A stretch of DNA of 64,000 nucleotides, taken from positions 186,001 through 250,000 of the forward strand of contig NZ_ACZN01000014.1 of the NCBI RefSeq assembly GCF_000176135.1, read 5' to 3'. Positions 24,388 through 33,522 of this stretch are shown piece after piece (the stretch's first letter is position 1; each line of letters begins with the position of its first letter). The position numbers and the translations under genes were made by a program. Below the pieces are notes generated by a model, which was not told the origin of the DNA, made no database searches, and worked only from the letters and a program-made list of their open reading frames with translations. The DNA comes from Vibrio coralliilyticus ATCC BAA-450 (GTDB lineage Bacteria > Pseudomonadota > Gammaproteobacteria > Enterobacterales > Vibrionaceae).

Positions 24388-26484
24388 ATGAGTCACAGTA
24401 ACTTTGTTGCGTCTTACAAAGGGCGATTGCATCAATCTCCTTTGTTCGCGTTTGAGCCAAGTGAAAAACCTCAAAACGTCGCTCCTCATGTGCTCGATAG
24501 TGCCCTCATGCTTCCGACAACACCTGAGCAGCTCTTCATTGCGCGCACGGTGCAAACCAGTGTCGGTTCGCATATTACTGACATGATATGCCCGTGGGAT
24601 TCTGATCATTGTGTCGAGATTAAGCCTGTGCCTTCGGCAGAGTCGACGTCCTTGCCAGACGCCATGTTTGTAGAGGTGGATAAACACGGCAGATACGAAC
24701 TAAACCTAGAGCGGATGGAAAGCGACTTAAGGCAATTTCTTCGGGCAAATATCCCCGTTGTTTTGCGGTTCAGACAAAGCGATAAAGCGTTCTCCATTTC
24801 ATCATTTGAGCCGCAGATACCAAAGACGCTCGAAGGCGTATTTTTTTACGATGAATTGCACCACCACATGGGAGGGAAGCGCATCGTGCATGGGGCTTTT
24901 ACATCGCATTGCGGTACGCACGCTCACTTGCCGTGTAAGATGATGCTGGCAACGCTCACTGAAAGCGGCGTCTTCAGTCAATTAACGACCGGTTTTCGCC
25001 TGGATGCCAAGGTAAAATTCGAGTGTGATGAAGACGGAGGGGGTCTGATGGTCACCGAGCTGGATTTGCCCACCTACCCGGGGGAATTTGATGCGGAGAT
25101 CATCAGTGCAACCTTAGTTGAGAAAGAGAAAGCAGACGCCAACCTTTTGGTCTGTGAGTTTTGTTACTTCGAAGGTTTGGTGTCGCGTGTCAACATAACC
25201 AACCGAAAGTGGGATGTGATCGCCGTCAGCGATTCGGTCTCCTTCAAGGCGACGCTGGCATTCCATCCAAGCGAGAACTTCAAATTCACGTTTTTGAGGC
25301 TCGCCATGAGTACGCTGGTTGAAGCCAAGGTACTTCCTAAGACGCTTAAACCTTACCCAAGCGAGTTTGAATTCATGTGCTTTGGTCTGGTTATTCGCGT
25401 GAGTGTGACCCAAGAACACTGGGAGACGTTCACGAGAAGTAAACGACAAATCTCGTACAGCGGGGTCTCTGTCCCTCATTTTGAATTGAATGAGCCACTG
25501 ACTTTACCGGTCACTTACGGGCAGAGAAAAACCACCAAACATACGGCGTGGTCCCCTCCGGTTAAGTTTTACTTGCACAGGCTCAGTGTCCCTGAAGTCA
25601 TTAAAGGCACGTTTTCATACGTGAAAAGTGAATATATCCAAGGACACCTTTATTACATGTTTCGCCGTGGGGATGTCGACATACATTACCCCGTGCTGGC
25701 GGCGGAATTTTTCTTGTATGGTATTGCTGGCTTTGACAAAAACGCATCAATAGAGTTACGACTAGAAAAGTATAGTCGGTATAACAAAAGTACCCAGCGT
25801 GCGTATTACGCCAAGCACTCTAGAGGTAGTCGTCGCAACGAATGGAGCGTTCAAGAAGTGATCTCACCTCTCCCCTTACTTCCATCGCAGATGAAAACTG
25901 GCTATTTAAAGGCTTACAGCGTGATGGAATGGGGAAGGGACGAGGAGCTAGACAGTCTGAGTCATGAATATTGGGAGGCGTTTAGCTCTCAACGTCGTAA
26001 TCATGCCTTCTGCGCATTAATGGGCGTGGGCCCGGTCTATCCCTTGGTGTCCATTCCACCGATTCTGTTACACAAGAATGGCTTTCAGCGTCTTAAACCC
26101 GGCCCAAAGGAGAAGCACATGATCGAAGTACTGGTCGGAAGCGAATCGGTGGATGCTAAGGGTAGCTTTCCTGAGTGGCGATGGGTTAAAGCAGTGCGGC
26201 CGGTTCTTCAGGCTGAGTCAGCTAGGACACCGCAAGTGACATCCCTGACTTGCATTGAGCAAAAGGTCATCGTCCCGAAAAAAAAGGATGGCGGAAACGG
26301 GAAAAGATACTTGCAGCTAACATTTCTCGATGGCCAAGGGAAGGAGCATACCTTTAAAAAGTTTAAGCTGGACACCTACCCGTTAAAGGATGCTGAACTG
26401 GGCGATTACGATCACCGAGTTCGCTGTACGGCCACAGGTAAATTAGTCGAGATCATAGAGATGGTGAAAAAGAATGAAGCGTAG
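24388..26484 (+). CDS. 700-aa protein of unknown function, first gene of the defence operon
   Basis: About 698 aa from ATG 24388 (GGTGG upstream; TTG 24361 is a possible earlier start). No known domain recognised. It appears to be built mainly of beta-strands: several segments alternate hydrophobic residues in the pattern of OB- or Ig-like sheets (GVFFYDELHHHMGGKRIVHGAF; VCEFCYFEGLVSRVNIT; KRYLQLTFLDGQGKEHTFKKF). The His-rich DELHHHMGGKR and GTHAHLP stretches may bind metal but that is a guess. No signal peptide or membrane helix. Its end overlaps the helicase start by 11 bp, so the two are translationally coupled and probably form one complex. Confidence 0.72.
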   Translation: MSHSNFVASYKGRLHQSPLFAFEPSEKPQNVAPHVLDSALMLPTTPEQLFIARTVQTSVGSHITDMICPWDSDHCVEIKPVPSAESTSLPDAMFVEVDKHGRYELNLERMESDLRQFLRANIPVVLRFRQSDKAFSISSFEPQIPKTLEGVFFYDELHHHMGGKRIVHGAFTSHCGTHAHLPCKMMLATLTESGVFSQLTTGFRLDAKVKFECDEDGGGLMVTELDLPTYPGEFDAEIISATLVEKEKADANLLVCEFCYFEGLVSRVNITNRKWDVIAVSDSVSFKATLAFHPSENFKFTFLRLAMSTLVEAKVLPKTLKPYPSEFEFMCFGLVIRVSVTQEHWETFTRSKRQISYSGVSVPHFELNEPLTLPVTYGQRKTTKHTAWSPPVKFYLHRLSVPEVIKGTFSYVKSEYIQGHLYYMFRRGDVDIHYPVLAAEFFLYGIAGFDKNASIELRLEKYSRYNKSTQRAYYAKHSRGSRRNEWSVQEVISPLPLLPSQMKTGYLKAYSVMEWGRDEELDSLSHEYWEAFSSQRRNHAFCALMGVGPVYPLVSIPPILLHKNGFQRLKPGPKEKHMIEVLVGSESVDAKGSFPEWRWVKAVRPVLQAESARTPQVTSLTCIEQKVIVPKKKDGGNGKRYLQLTFLDGQGKEHTFKKFKLDTYPLKDAELGDYDHRVRCTATGKLVEIIEMVKKNEA

Positions 26485-29400
26485 TCTCCTACTCATGGCA
26501 GCCCTTCGTGACGGCAACCTGTTTAAACTGGCCAACAAAACGCCTGTCGGCGGACAAAGATACCGTCTCAGGGAGCTTACTCAACATAGTCAAACCAACG
26601 TGGATCTGAAACACAATGAAGCGTTTTCATCCCTGGTGGGTTGTCCCATGGTGGCTATCGTGAGCCTTAGAGGCAAGACGGGGTATTCGGTCGATTTGAT
26701 TGCGGTGCCTTTACGTTTGCATTCTAATCATATGTTGGTTGGCAATTATTTGTTTGCCCCCGATCTGCAAAGGCAACCTGAAGTGAACCACGATTTATTC
26801 AGTTCAGACGAGCATCAACCGGATGTCTGCATTGGTTCAGTCAGTGAGTACCACAAACGATTGTTAAATATAACGCCGATCACGCCGACGGATGATTGGG
26901 GGGCTTGGTTCACGTATGCGATGGACATGTTTAATGCCATCAGTAACGTAGAACTGGCTGATATGGTGAACGTTTTCAAACCCGTTATTCCAGAAGGCAG
27001 TTTGGTGGTCACGCTACATGCGCTGACCAGCGATGCCAGTGGTTCTACGACCCGCCTCTATGACAATGTGTTATCGGCACCCAACCCGCAGCTATCAACA
27101 ACAGCACTATCCCGCATAGATGATGTGTTTTTCGGTCGTTTTCAGACCGACTACAAGGCTGACAACTATGTGAGTGACGTCGAATCTAAATCGCCGAGTT
27201 ATTTGCTGGGGCACATGGATGAATGTGCCAATGACACCAAGCAGGATCTGAGTGGTCGGGTGCTCTTTGCTCTGGATAACACTCAGCGCGCTGTGACCAT
27301 GGCACTGTCAGAAACGGATGTGGGCGACATTTTAGCCGTTAATGGCCCCCCTGGTTCGGGCAAGACCGCAATGCTCAAGGCTGTTGTTGCCAGTCAATGG
27401 GTCCAAGCAGCACTTCAAGGAGGAGATTGTCCCATCATCATTGGGGTCGGTGGGACAAACCAATCGGTGAAGAATATCATTGGCGCGTTTCCCGACGTGA
27501 TGCACGTGAGCGCTACGTCTGAAAGCTTATCGGTTATCCAGAGTATGAAGCGATGGATACGCGGCCCGAAAAATTACGGCTCCTTTTTTCCTTCTAGCTA
27601 TGAACTCAATGGGGACAGTAAAAAGAATAAACCCCCAATGCCTTCCAAAGACATTACCGATAAGGCGGTTATTCAAATCAACCAAGGCCAATCACCCGGT
27701 GTTTTTCATTGGTTGGGAGATAATGCGGTAGCCTCCGATTTCCGGAGTCTTCCGCAACAAAAATCGATGTATCTTGATAGTGCTCGGACGTATTTCGACA
27801 AGCAATGCCAAGAAAAAGTCACTGACGCGCATGCGAGTGATGCTTCTGAGAAAGGGGGCCTTAAGAGCTCAAGTGTCCAAGACGTTGTTGATGCCTTACA
27901 GGCTGAACTGATAGCGTTAGAAAGCAAGATGACGGAAGCCAAACAGGCCTTTCTACACAAGGTCGAAACACTCAGATGTAATTACTATACGCTTGAACAA
28001 GCAGAGCAAAAGGAGCAAGACAGCTCCACCAACGGGTTAGATGAGACATTAAACTCAGGGCAAGCGGTCAAATACTACAAAGACTTTCTAACATTAGCGG
28101 TTGGAAACCGAAGCCAACGAAAAGAAGTGATTGCCAGAGTGTGCCGTGAGCACTTGCTCGATAAGTTTGGTGTCCGTCAGGACTCACTTAGTGCTAGCGA
28201 AGAGGACATCGAGCGTTTTTATGCCGTGATCATTCAGAATGAGGCTGCACTCAATCGCCAAGCCATACACATCATTATCGAGGCCTTGCTCGATACTCAG
28301 TATCGGTTTCGTATGTTCCATTTAGCCGCTCGTTATTGGGAAGGGCGGTACCTGCTCGCTTGTGAAAAGAGAATTCTGATCACGCGGAATAAAAACAACA
28401 TTGAACGTGGTTTGCGACGGCTGTGCATGCTCACACCGTGCTTAGTGGCGACCACTAAGTCCGCGCCTAATTTATTCAGTTATCAGCCGCCTCCGGGGGT
28501 AAACACAGGTCAATTTTGGCTTGGACTGGCCGAGCTCATGATCATCGATGAGGCTGGGCAGGCGGATATACGAGACTGTTTGCCATTGTTGGCCCTGGCC
28601 AAGAAGGTGATCGCAGTGGGTGATATTGACCAAATCCCACCAGTGGTGGGTGAAAAGGACATCACCGCCTTACAAGAACACCAACATATTCACCTTCAAC
28701 GGTTCTGTGATGGGCAAATACTCCAAAACCCAGATGCCGCCTACGCGTATTTGTATGCGCAAAAGTATCTGCCCAATGCAGGAGGAAGTATCCTTCATGT
28801 CTTAAGAAACGGTTCTCGCTTTTCGATAGGAGCACCTGGGTTGATGCTCAGAGGGCACTATCGCTGTCAGCGAGTGATTAGCCAGTTTTGTAATGAAATG
28901 GTGTATGACAACAAAATTTTCATCAACGACAACCTGTTCAAAGAAAGGGGAGTGCTCCCGCCTCTGTCGTTTGTAGAAAGCTCGGGCAAAACCGAGCAAG
29001 AAGATAACAAATCGCGAGTCAACACTACCGAAGTGGCGATGGTAGTTGACTGGATCATCAAACAGTGGCCCAAAATACAAAACCATTACAACGCCAGGGT
29101 TGAAAAAACATGGCTTTCGGATTTAATTGCCGTGGTATCACCTTTCGAACTGCAGGCGCGTCGGATTTTAGAGGCACTGAAAAAAGCCTTGCCTAACGAG
29201 CGAGTTCACCCATTAGGGTTGTGTGCCAAGGATGTGGAAAACTTCACTTGCGGTACAATTGACTCGTTACAGGGGGCCGAACGACCCATCATTTTATTTT
29301 CAGCGGCAAAAGGGTCGCAGGATGGCGGCACGACTCACTTTGATAAAACCCCCCATGTTCTGAATGTTGCGGTGTCTCGTGCGAAAGAGAGTTTTGTGGC

Positions 29401-30475
29401 TTTTGTATGCCCAGCGACCTATGGTATTGGACAAAGTAATGAGCCATCTCGAGACTCTGAGGGGAAAGTCGACTCGTCGATGAAGTACTTGGGTTACTAC
29501 ATGAATAAGGTCGGAGCAAAGCGACTGTTCCCAAGAAAGTTGGTGATCATTGAGGCCGATGGTAAAAAAAGGACCCTGTCAGAAGTGTTGGGGCCTGATT
29601 ATCATGTGGTGGCGACGAGTGGTTCCTTTTTGAGTAGCTGCTTGGGTTCTGTCGATAAAGCGAACCACTATCGCCCCTCTTATGAGTGGGTAGGGGAAGG
29701 GGCGGATCAAAAACGGCAAACCAAAGCGAAGATTGAATCGATCTTGGATGAGATTGCCGATCCCGCCTTCGATGATGTTTTTTTGGCGACCGATGACGAT
29801 TTTGTGGGAGAAACGATCGCGTGGCATCTGACGAAACTTTATGGCAAGAAACACCCAGATATTCCTGTTGAGTTTAAGCGAGTCCGCCTGCGTGGGATGG
29901 ATCGTACGTCCATACACGATGCATTCGATCTCCCCGTGAAATTAGATACCAATCGAGTGCATGCGGAAGTCGCACGAGAAGTCGCAGACAACTTTGGGTC
30001 TAATCTGATGACAAAAGCTATGAAGGCTCAACCCTCGTTGCCAGACAGTGATTTTGTGAAAGAAGGTTTGAAACGCAGTGTTATTAGTCCGATCAAAGGT
30101 CGTCGCAAAGTTCACTTTGGTCGTGTTCAACGTGCGTCGGTAGAACTTCTTTATCGCTATGCTCAGCGACAAATAGCAATGTTAGACAACAATGCCATTT
30201 TGGGCGTGAAAATCACGGTCAATGGCATGGGTATTCATGGCGTTTTGTCACGACCTGAAAAGGCACATACGCCACTGCCGCACTGTTCTGAGGTGGCTCA
30301 AGTCTTATGGAAGCAGACTCATGAAGTCGTGGATGAACAAACGAAATTACCTGTCCCAGAAGCTAACACATTAGGCGTTTTGAACTACGCGTTTTCGAAT
30401 CACAATATACCGATCAAGCAGGCGTACGAAGCGCTTACCGCATTGTATGAGGGGGTTGTCAAAAATGGGGAATAA
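26474..30475 (+). CDS. SF1 (UPF1/DNA2-like) helicase fused to a type IA topoisomerase TOPRIM region
   Basis: 1,333 aa. Helicase: Walker A NGPPGSGKTAML (about residue 290), Walker B LMIIDEAGQAD (690), motif III AVGDIDQIPP, motif IV GHYRCQ (794), motif V TIDSLQGAER (930) and motif VI NVAVSRAKES (965). About 390 residues with a coiled coil separate Walker A and B. Topoisomerase part: LVIIEADGKKRTLSEVLG (1020), FLATDDDFVGETIAWHL (1105), then RVRLRGMD, and FGRVQRASVELLYRYAQ (1215), ending at ALTALYEG just where canonical enzymes continue into the active-site Tyr. The usual DPDREGE reads DDDFVGE, so a metal-site Glu is Val. Overlaps both neighbours by 11 bp. Confidence 0.88.
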   Translation: MKRSLLLMAALRDGNLFKLANKTPVGGQRYRLRELTQHSQTNVDLKHNEAFSSLVGCPMVAIVSLRGKTGYSVDLIAVPLRLHSNHMLVGNYLFAPDLQRQPEVNHDLFSSDEHQPDVCIGSVSEYHKRLLNITPITPTDDWGAWFTYAMDMFNAISNVELADMVNVFKPVIPEGSLVVTLHALTSDASGSTTRLYDNVLSAPNPQLSTTALSRIDDVFFGRFQTDYKADNYVSDVESKSPSYLLGHMDECANDTKQDLSGRVLFALDNTQRAVTMALSETDVGDILAVNGPPGSGKTAMLKAVVASQWVQAALQGGDCPIIIGVGGTNQSVKNIIGAFPDVMHVSATSESLSVIQSMKRWIRGPKNYGSFFPSSYELNGDSKKNKPPMPSKDITDKAVIQINQGQSPGVFHWLGDNAVASDFRSLPQQKSMYLDSARTYFDKQCQEKVTDAHASDASEKGGLKSSSVQDVVDALQAELIALESKMTEAKQAFLHKVETLRCNYYTLEQAEQKEQDSSTNGLDETLNSGQAVKYYKDFLTLAVGNRSQRKEVIARVCREHLLDKFGVRQDSLSASEEDIERFYAVIIQNEAALNRQAIHIIIEALLDTQYRFRMFHLAARYWEGRYLLACEKRILITRNKNNIERGLRRLCMLTPCLVATTKSAPNLFSYQPPPGVNTGQFWLGLAELMIIDEAGQADIRDCLPLLALAKKVIAVGDIDQIPPVVGEKDITALQEHQHIHLQRFCDGQILQNPDAAYAYLYAQKYLPNAGGSILHVLRNGSRFSIGAPGLMLRGHYRCQRVISQFCNEMVYDNKIFINDNLFKERGVLPPLSFVESSGKTEQEDNKSRVNTTEVAMVVDWIIKQWPKIQNHYNARVEKTWLSDLIAVVSPFELQARRILEALKKALPNERVHPLGLCAKDVENFTCGTIDSLQGAERPIILFSAAKGSQDGGTTHFDKTPHVLNVAVSRAKESFVAFVCPATYGIGQSNEPSRDSEGKVDSSMKYLGYYMNKVGAKRLFPRKLVIIEADGKKRTLSEVLGPDYHVVATSGSFLSSCLGSVDKANHYRPSYEWVGEGADQKRQTKAKIESILDEIADPAFDDVFLATDDDFVGETIAWHLTKLYGKKHPDIPVEFKRVRLRGMDRTSIHDAFDLPVKLDTNRVHAEVAREVADNFGSNLMTKAMKAQPSLPDSDFVKEGLKRSVISPIKGRRKVHFGRVQRASVELLYRYAQRQIAMLDNNAILGVKITVNGMGIHGVLSRPEKAHTPLPHCSEVAQVLWKQTHEVVDEQTKLPVPEANTLGVLNYAFSNHNIPIKQAYEALTALYEGVVKNGE

Positions 30476-31208
30476 TAGCGCTCACGCAGAGATTAGTATT
30501 CTGTCTCAGGATGTAGAAGACTTAAAGCTGGAGATTTCAACTCAGGAGCCCAAACAAGCTAAACACCTTCACGTGATCTTGGATATCCTAGCGCAATGGC
30601 AATTAGCCAGAGAGGCCGGTGAGGCCGTGGTGACCAATCAAACTTATCAATTTGAAGGTAAAGATGCAGGAGGGGAGCAACTTGTGCTCACACTTAACGC
30701 ACAAGCGGTAGAGTACCTTGGTTGGGCGAAACACTTAAACCCTAGAGGAACTATTGCTGAAACAGGCCTTATCACAGCGTTTGAACGCTATGCGTTGAGC
30801 GATAAGAAGCAGTCTGTGGATATATCCTCTGTGAGCCTGCCTGAGCAGGAAAACATGACATTTTCTCACTTTGCTGAACAGTTGGAAGCGTTTGGTGTGG
30901 GTCGCCCTTCGACATACGCAAATATTTTTGACCGCTTGACGACCTATGGGCTCATGGACATGGACGGAGGCACCATTCGAATGACCAACTTAGGTGCTAA
31001 AGCGTATGAGGAGCTGCAGCGGTGCTTTCCGCTCGATGCGTTATCCGTATGCACCACGTTTGAAGATACGATGGAACGCTTGGGACGCGGTGAGGAGTCA
31101 TTGCAGTCAGGCGTCTATAAATTGTTGACGCAATGGGAGCAGCGCGTAGACATCAATGACGTGTTCGAATCTCTTGATGATATTAGCTTTGATGGATTGG
31201 TGGACTGA
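30465..31208 (+). CDS. topoisomerase IA-like C-terminal segment protein (GRPSTYA)
   Basis: About 247 aa from ATG 30465, chosen because GAGGGGG lies nine bases upstream and the overlap with the helicase gene is then 11 bp, as at two other junctions. (ATG 30447 is also possible.) The second half reads FSHFAEQLEAFGVGRPSTYANIFDRLTTYGLM, then NLGAKAYEELQRCFP and TTFEDTMERLGRGEESL, which is the region after the active-site Tyr in type IA topoisomerases (GIGRPSTYA, T-x-x-G, F-x-x-x-M-E-x-x-L-D). No Tyr-bearing YxRT motif is present here. It must act with the TOPRIM protein. Confidence 0.78.
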   Translation: MGNNSAHAEISILSQDVEDLKLEISTQEPKQAKHLHVILDILAQWQLAREAGEAVVTNQTYQFEGKDAGGEQLVLTLNAQAVEYLGWAKHLNPRGTIAETGLITAFERYALSDKKQSVDISSVSLPEQENMTFSHFAEQLEAFGVGRPSTYANIFDRLTTYGLMDMDGGTIRMTNLGAKAYEELQRCFPLDALSVCTTFEDTMERLGRGEESLQSGVYKLLTQWEQRVDINDVFESLDDISFDGLVD

Positions 31209-31211
31209 TTC

Positions 31212-32552
31212 ATGGGGCACATTTCGTACCCGAGAACAGCGGGCAGTGAACGATACCGAAATAGTCAAAAAGCAAAAGAAGTGGTGACGCTCCTTTTGCA
31301 GTTAGATTTATCCAGTCTTGCGTCTATCAACGGCTTATTGGCGGGGATCAATATTTCTTCTCTTCCCCCAAGACTGCGTCGTCAGTTGCGCCAAGCGCTG
31401 GCGAACTACCAGTCAATGTTGGATGACAAGTACCATCAAGCCTTAGAGGTGCAAAGTCGCCGATTTAAACAACGATATGAACAGAACGATGAAATCAATT
31501 GGCTCTTGTATTCCAAAGAGTTGTTCGAAGAGACGGCAGAGCCTTTTTCCCCCGCTTGGCTTGACGATTTTAACCAGTTTAATGTTCACCATGCTAACCT
31601 TGAAGCTGGGATGTTGGCCGAAAACACGCCTGCTAATATCGCAATTCATTTAAACGCTACTGGTCAATATGAGTTCGTAACGCATCCAACGTTATCTTTG
31701 GTTTATGACCGCAAGCATGGACTCCTTGCTCATGATATTCCCAGCTGGAAAGATGGTACCGCAGATAAGGTTGTATACAAATCTGACGGGCGGAGAACAA
31801 TGCTGGCCACCCAAGAAGAGAAACGGGTCGCGAGGCAAAGTATTGAACACGAGATTGAACATCGTCTCGTCGGTATTACAGAACGAGATCAACGAATCAT
31901 CCAGCAAGGCTGGATCGATGGGAACGTCGTGAGCGGAGGGATCGACAACCGGCTGAACTCCTATGAAGGTTGTATGAACATACTGGAAGACGCTAAAGCG
32001 ATCACAGGCGGTTTCAAAGAATTGGAAAAAGTGTATTCAGGGCTGCTAAAAGCGGGCTATCAACGTGATCATATTACCCCTATCTCCAACATGCTTGCGC
32101 CAGGGGAAAAGCGAGAGACAGCAAGCGCTAAGTTAATCGCCGATCTTGGGGACTACAATGTGAATACCGCTTATACGCTTTTCTTGAACGACTCCCAAAC
32201 GAAAGGGGAAGAACACCGGATGGCCTCTGAAGGGCAAAAGGCGTTTGCAGAGGAATGCCTGTCGCAAGGTAAACAAGCAACGTTGAGGGAGTGGATTGAT
32301 AAGTCCGTAGAATGGAATACGAAAATATTCGAATCTCGATTTATGTATCAAAATCAGGTAAGAGACAGAGCGGGGCTCACCGTACAGAGAAAGCAACAAG
32401 CTTTTATGACAGCAATGGCGCTTAGAAATTTGCAAGTCGCCCATTTCGAGGGACTTGGAGCAAAACTTGAGACCAAGATAGGCAACGGCGTGGTGGGGAA
32501 AAAGGGCGAGTATAAACCCGAAAGTAAGCCCGTGTCGAAAGGTGAGATTTGA
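31212..32552 (+). CDS. protein with N-terminal topoisomerase-like SYPRT motif and unknown C-terminal region
   Basis: 446 aa. The first residues MGHISYPRTAGSERY look like the active-site segment G-x-I-T-Y-P-R-T-D-S of type IA topoisomerases, with Tyr at residue 6. It lies in the same frame as the preceding gene with only a TGA and one codon between. The remaining 430 aa are mostly helical; near residue 275 GYQRDHITPISNMLAPGEKRE and, further on, GEEHRMASEGQKAF suggest an HNH-like or other metal fold, but I am not sure. No signal peptide. It overlaps the propeller gene by 11 bp. Confidence 0.65.
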   Translation: MGHISYPRTAGSERYRNSQKAKEVVTLLLQLDLSSLASINGLLAGINISSLPPRLRRQLRQALANYQSMLDDKYHQALEVQSRRFKQRYEQNDEINWLLYSKELFEETAEPFSPAWLDDFNQFNVHHANLEAGMLAENTPANIAIHLNATGQYEFVTHPTLSLVYDRKHGLLAHDIPSWKDGTADKVVYKSDGRRTMLATQEEKRVARQSIEHEIEHRLVGITERDQRIIQQGWIDGNVVSGGIDNRLNSYEGCMNILEDAKAITGGFKELEKVYSGLLKAGYQRDHITPISNMLAPGEKRETASAKLIADLGDYNVNTAYTLFLNDSQTKGEEHRMASEGQKAFAEECLSQGKQATLREWIDKSVEWNTKIFESRFMYQNQVRDRAGLTVQRKQQAFMTAMALRNLQVAHFEGLGAKLETKIGNGVVGKKGEYKPESKPVSKGEI

Positions 32553-33522
32553 CGTGCAAGAACAGCCTCTATTTATTGCGACAGTGGAGCCGATCTCGCC
32601 AAAATGTGAACTAGTCGCACTTGTTAACTCGACAGACGATACGGCATTGCCTCATACACATCTATATGAAGTGCGCGAAGACCAAATCCCATTACTGTTA
32701 GTCACTGGGAACGCGGTATTCACTGGTATTGGTGTGGCGGCCGGCAAGTTTATATATTTTTCGGGATACAATGGCCATGTTATTACAAATTGCCCTAGCT
32801 TTGATTTTATGGCACCTAGCAGGGAAGATCTGATCCACTATGAGCCAAGCGGGCAGAGTTGCTTCTCAATGGGAAAAGTGGCTGACAGCGACATTACTCT
32901 GTCCATCGGCTTTGAACGATGTAATACCGTCTTCTTTTGTACCAAAGACGGTCATGTATTAGTTTACTCTGATGCTGCACTCAAGCAAAAGATCGTCATA
33001 TCAGCGGATCCTGTGTCGTATTGTTCTGACGATATGGAAAATGTGTACGTTGGTACGGAAGGAGGCAAAGTTTGGCTGCTGGATGCTGAAGGCGCCCTCG
33101 AGCTTCCAATGCCGGATACAGGGCTGCCCAACCCTGTGATCAGTGGGTTGGCGATAGGACCAGCCGGTGATCTGTATGCCGTATCACGCAACGGATTTAT
33201 TGCAAAGAAACCTACCAATGGCGATTTCTCAATCATGAAAGCACCAATAGTTCATTACAACGGTATCTCGTTTGTGAATGGCATTATGTATATCTCAGCG
33301 CGAGAAGGCTTTTTTGCTGCAAAAGAGTGGAAAGGTGAGGTAACGTTGATCCCTCTTCGGGATTCATTTAACCCACTGTCATTGTTTTCAAGTCGCAATG
33401 AACTCTACCTAACCAGTGCGACCCCGAGATCGACACCTTATTTTGTAAAAGCCATTCCAGGGGACCAAATTGACCAACTGGATGCGTGCTATGCGATGAA
33501 CCTGTTTTACGAGGTTAATTAA
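32542..33522 (+). CDS. beta-propeller protein
   Basis: About 326 aa from GTG 32542 (or GTG 32554). Repeating four-strand blades can be followed: FTGIGVAAGKFIYFSGYNGHVI, NTVFFCTKDGHVLVYSDAAL, DDMENVYVGTEGGKVWLLDAEG, GLAIGPAGDLYAVSRNGFIAKK and VNGIMYISAREGFFAAKEW. The blade pattern (G-D/N-x-hydrophobic-Y-V/A) is PQQ/WD-like; no enzymatic residues are evident. Cytosolic. As part of the operon it may be a scaffold or a recognition subunit. Confidence 0.75.
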   Translation: MRFDVQEQPLFIATVEPISPKCELVALVNSTDDTALPHTHLYEVREDQIPLLLVTGNAVFTGIGVAAGKFIYFSGYNGHVITNCPSFDFMAPSREDLIHYEPSGQSCFSMGKVADSDITLSIGFERCNTVFFCTKDGHVLVYSDAALKQKIVISADPVSYCSDDMENVYVGTEGGKVWLLDAEGALELPMPDTGLPNPVISGLAIGPAGDLYAVSRNGFIAKKPTNGDFSIMKAPIVHYNGISFVNGIMYISAREGFFAAKEWKGEVTLIPLRDSFNPLSLFSSRNELYLTSATPRSTPYFVKAIPGDQIDQLDACYAMNLFYEVN

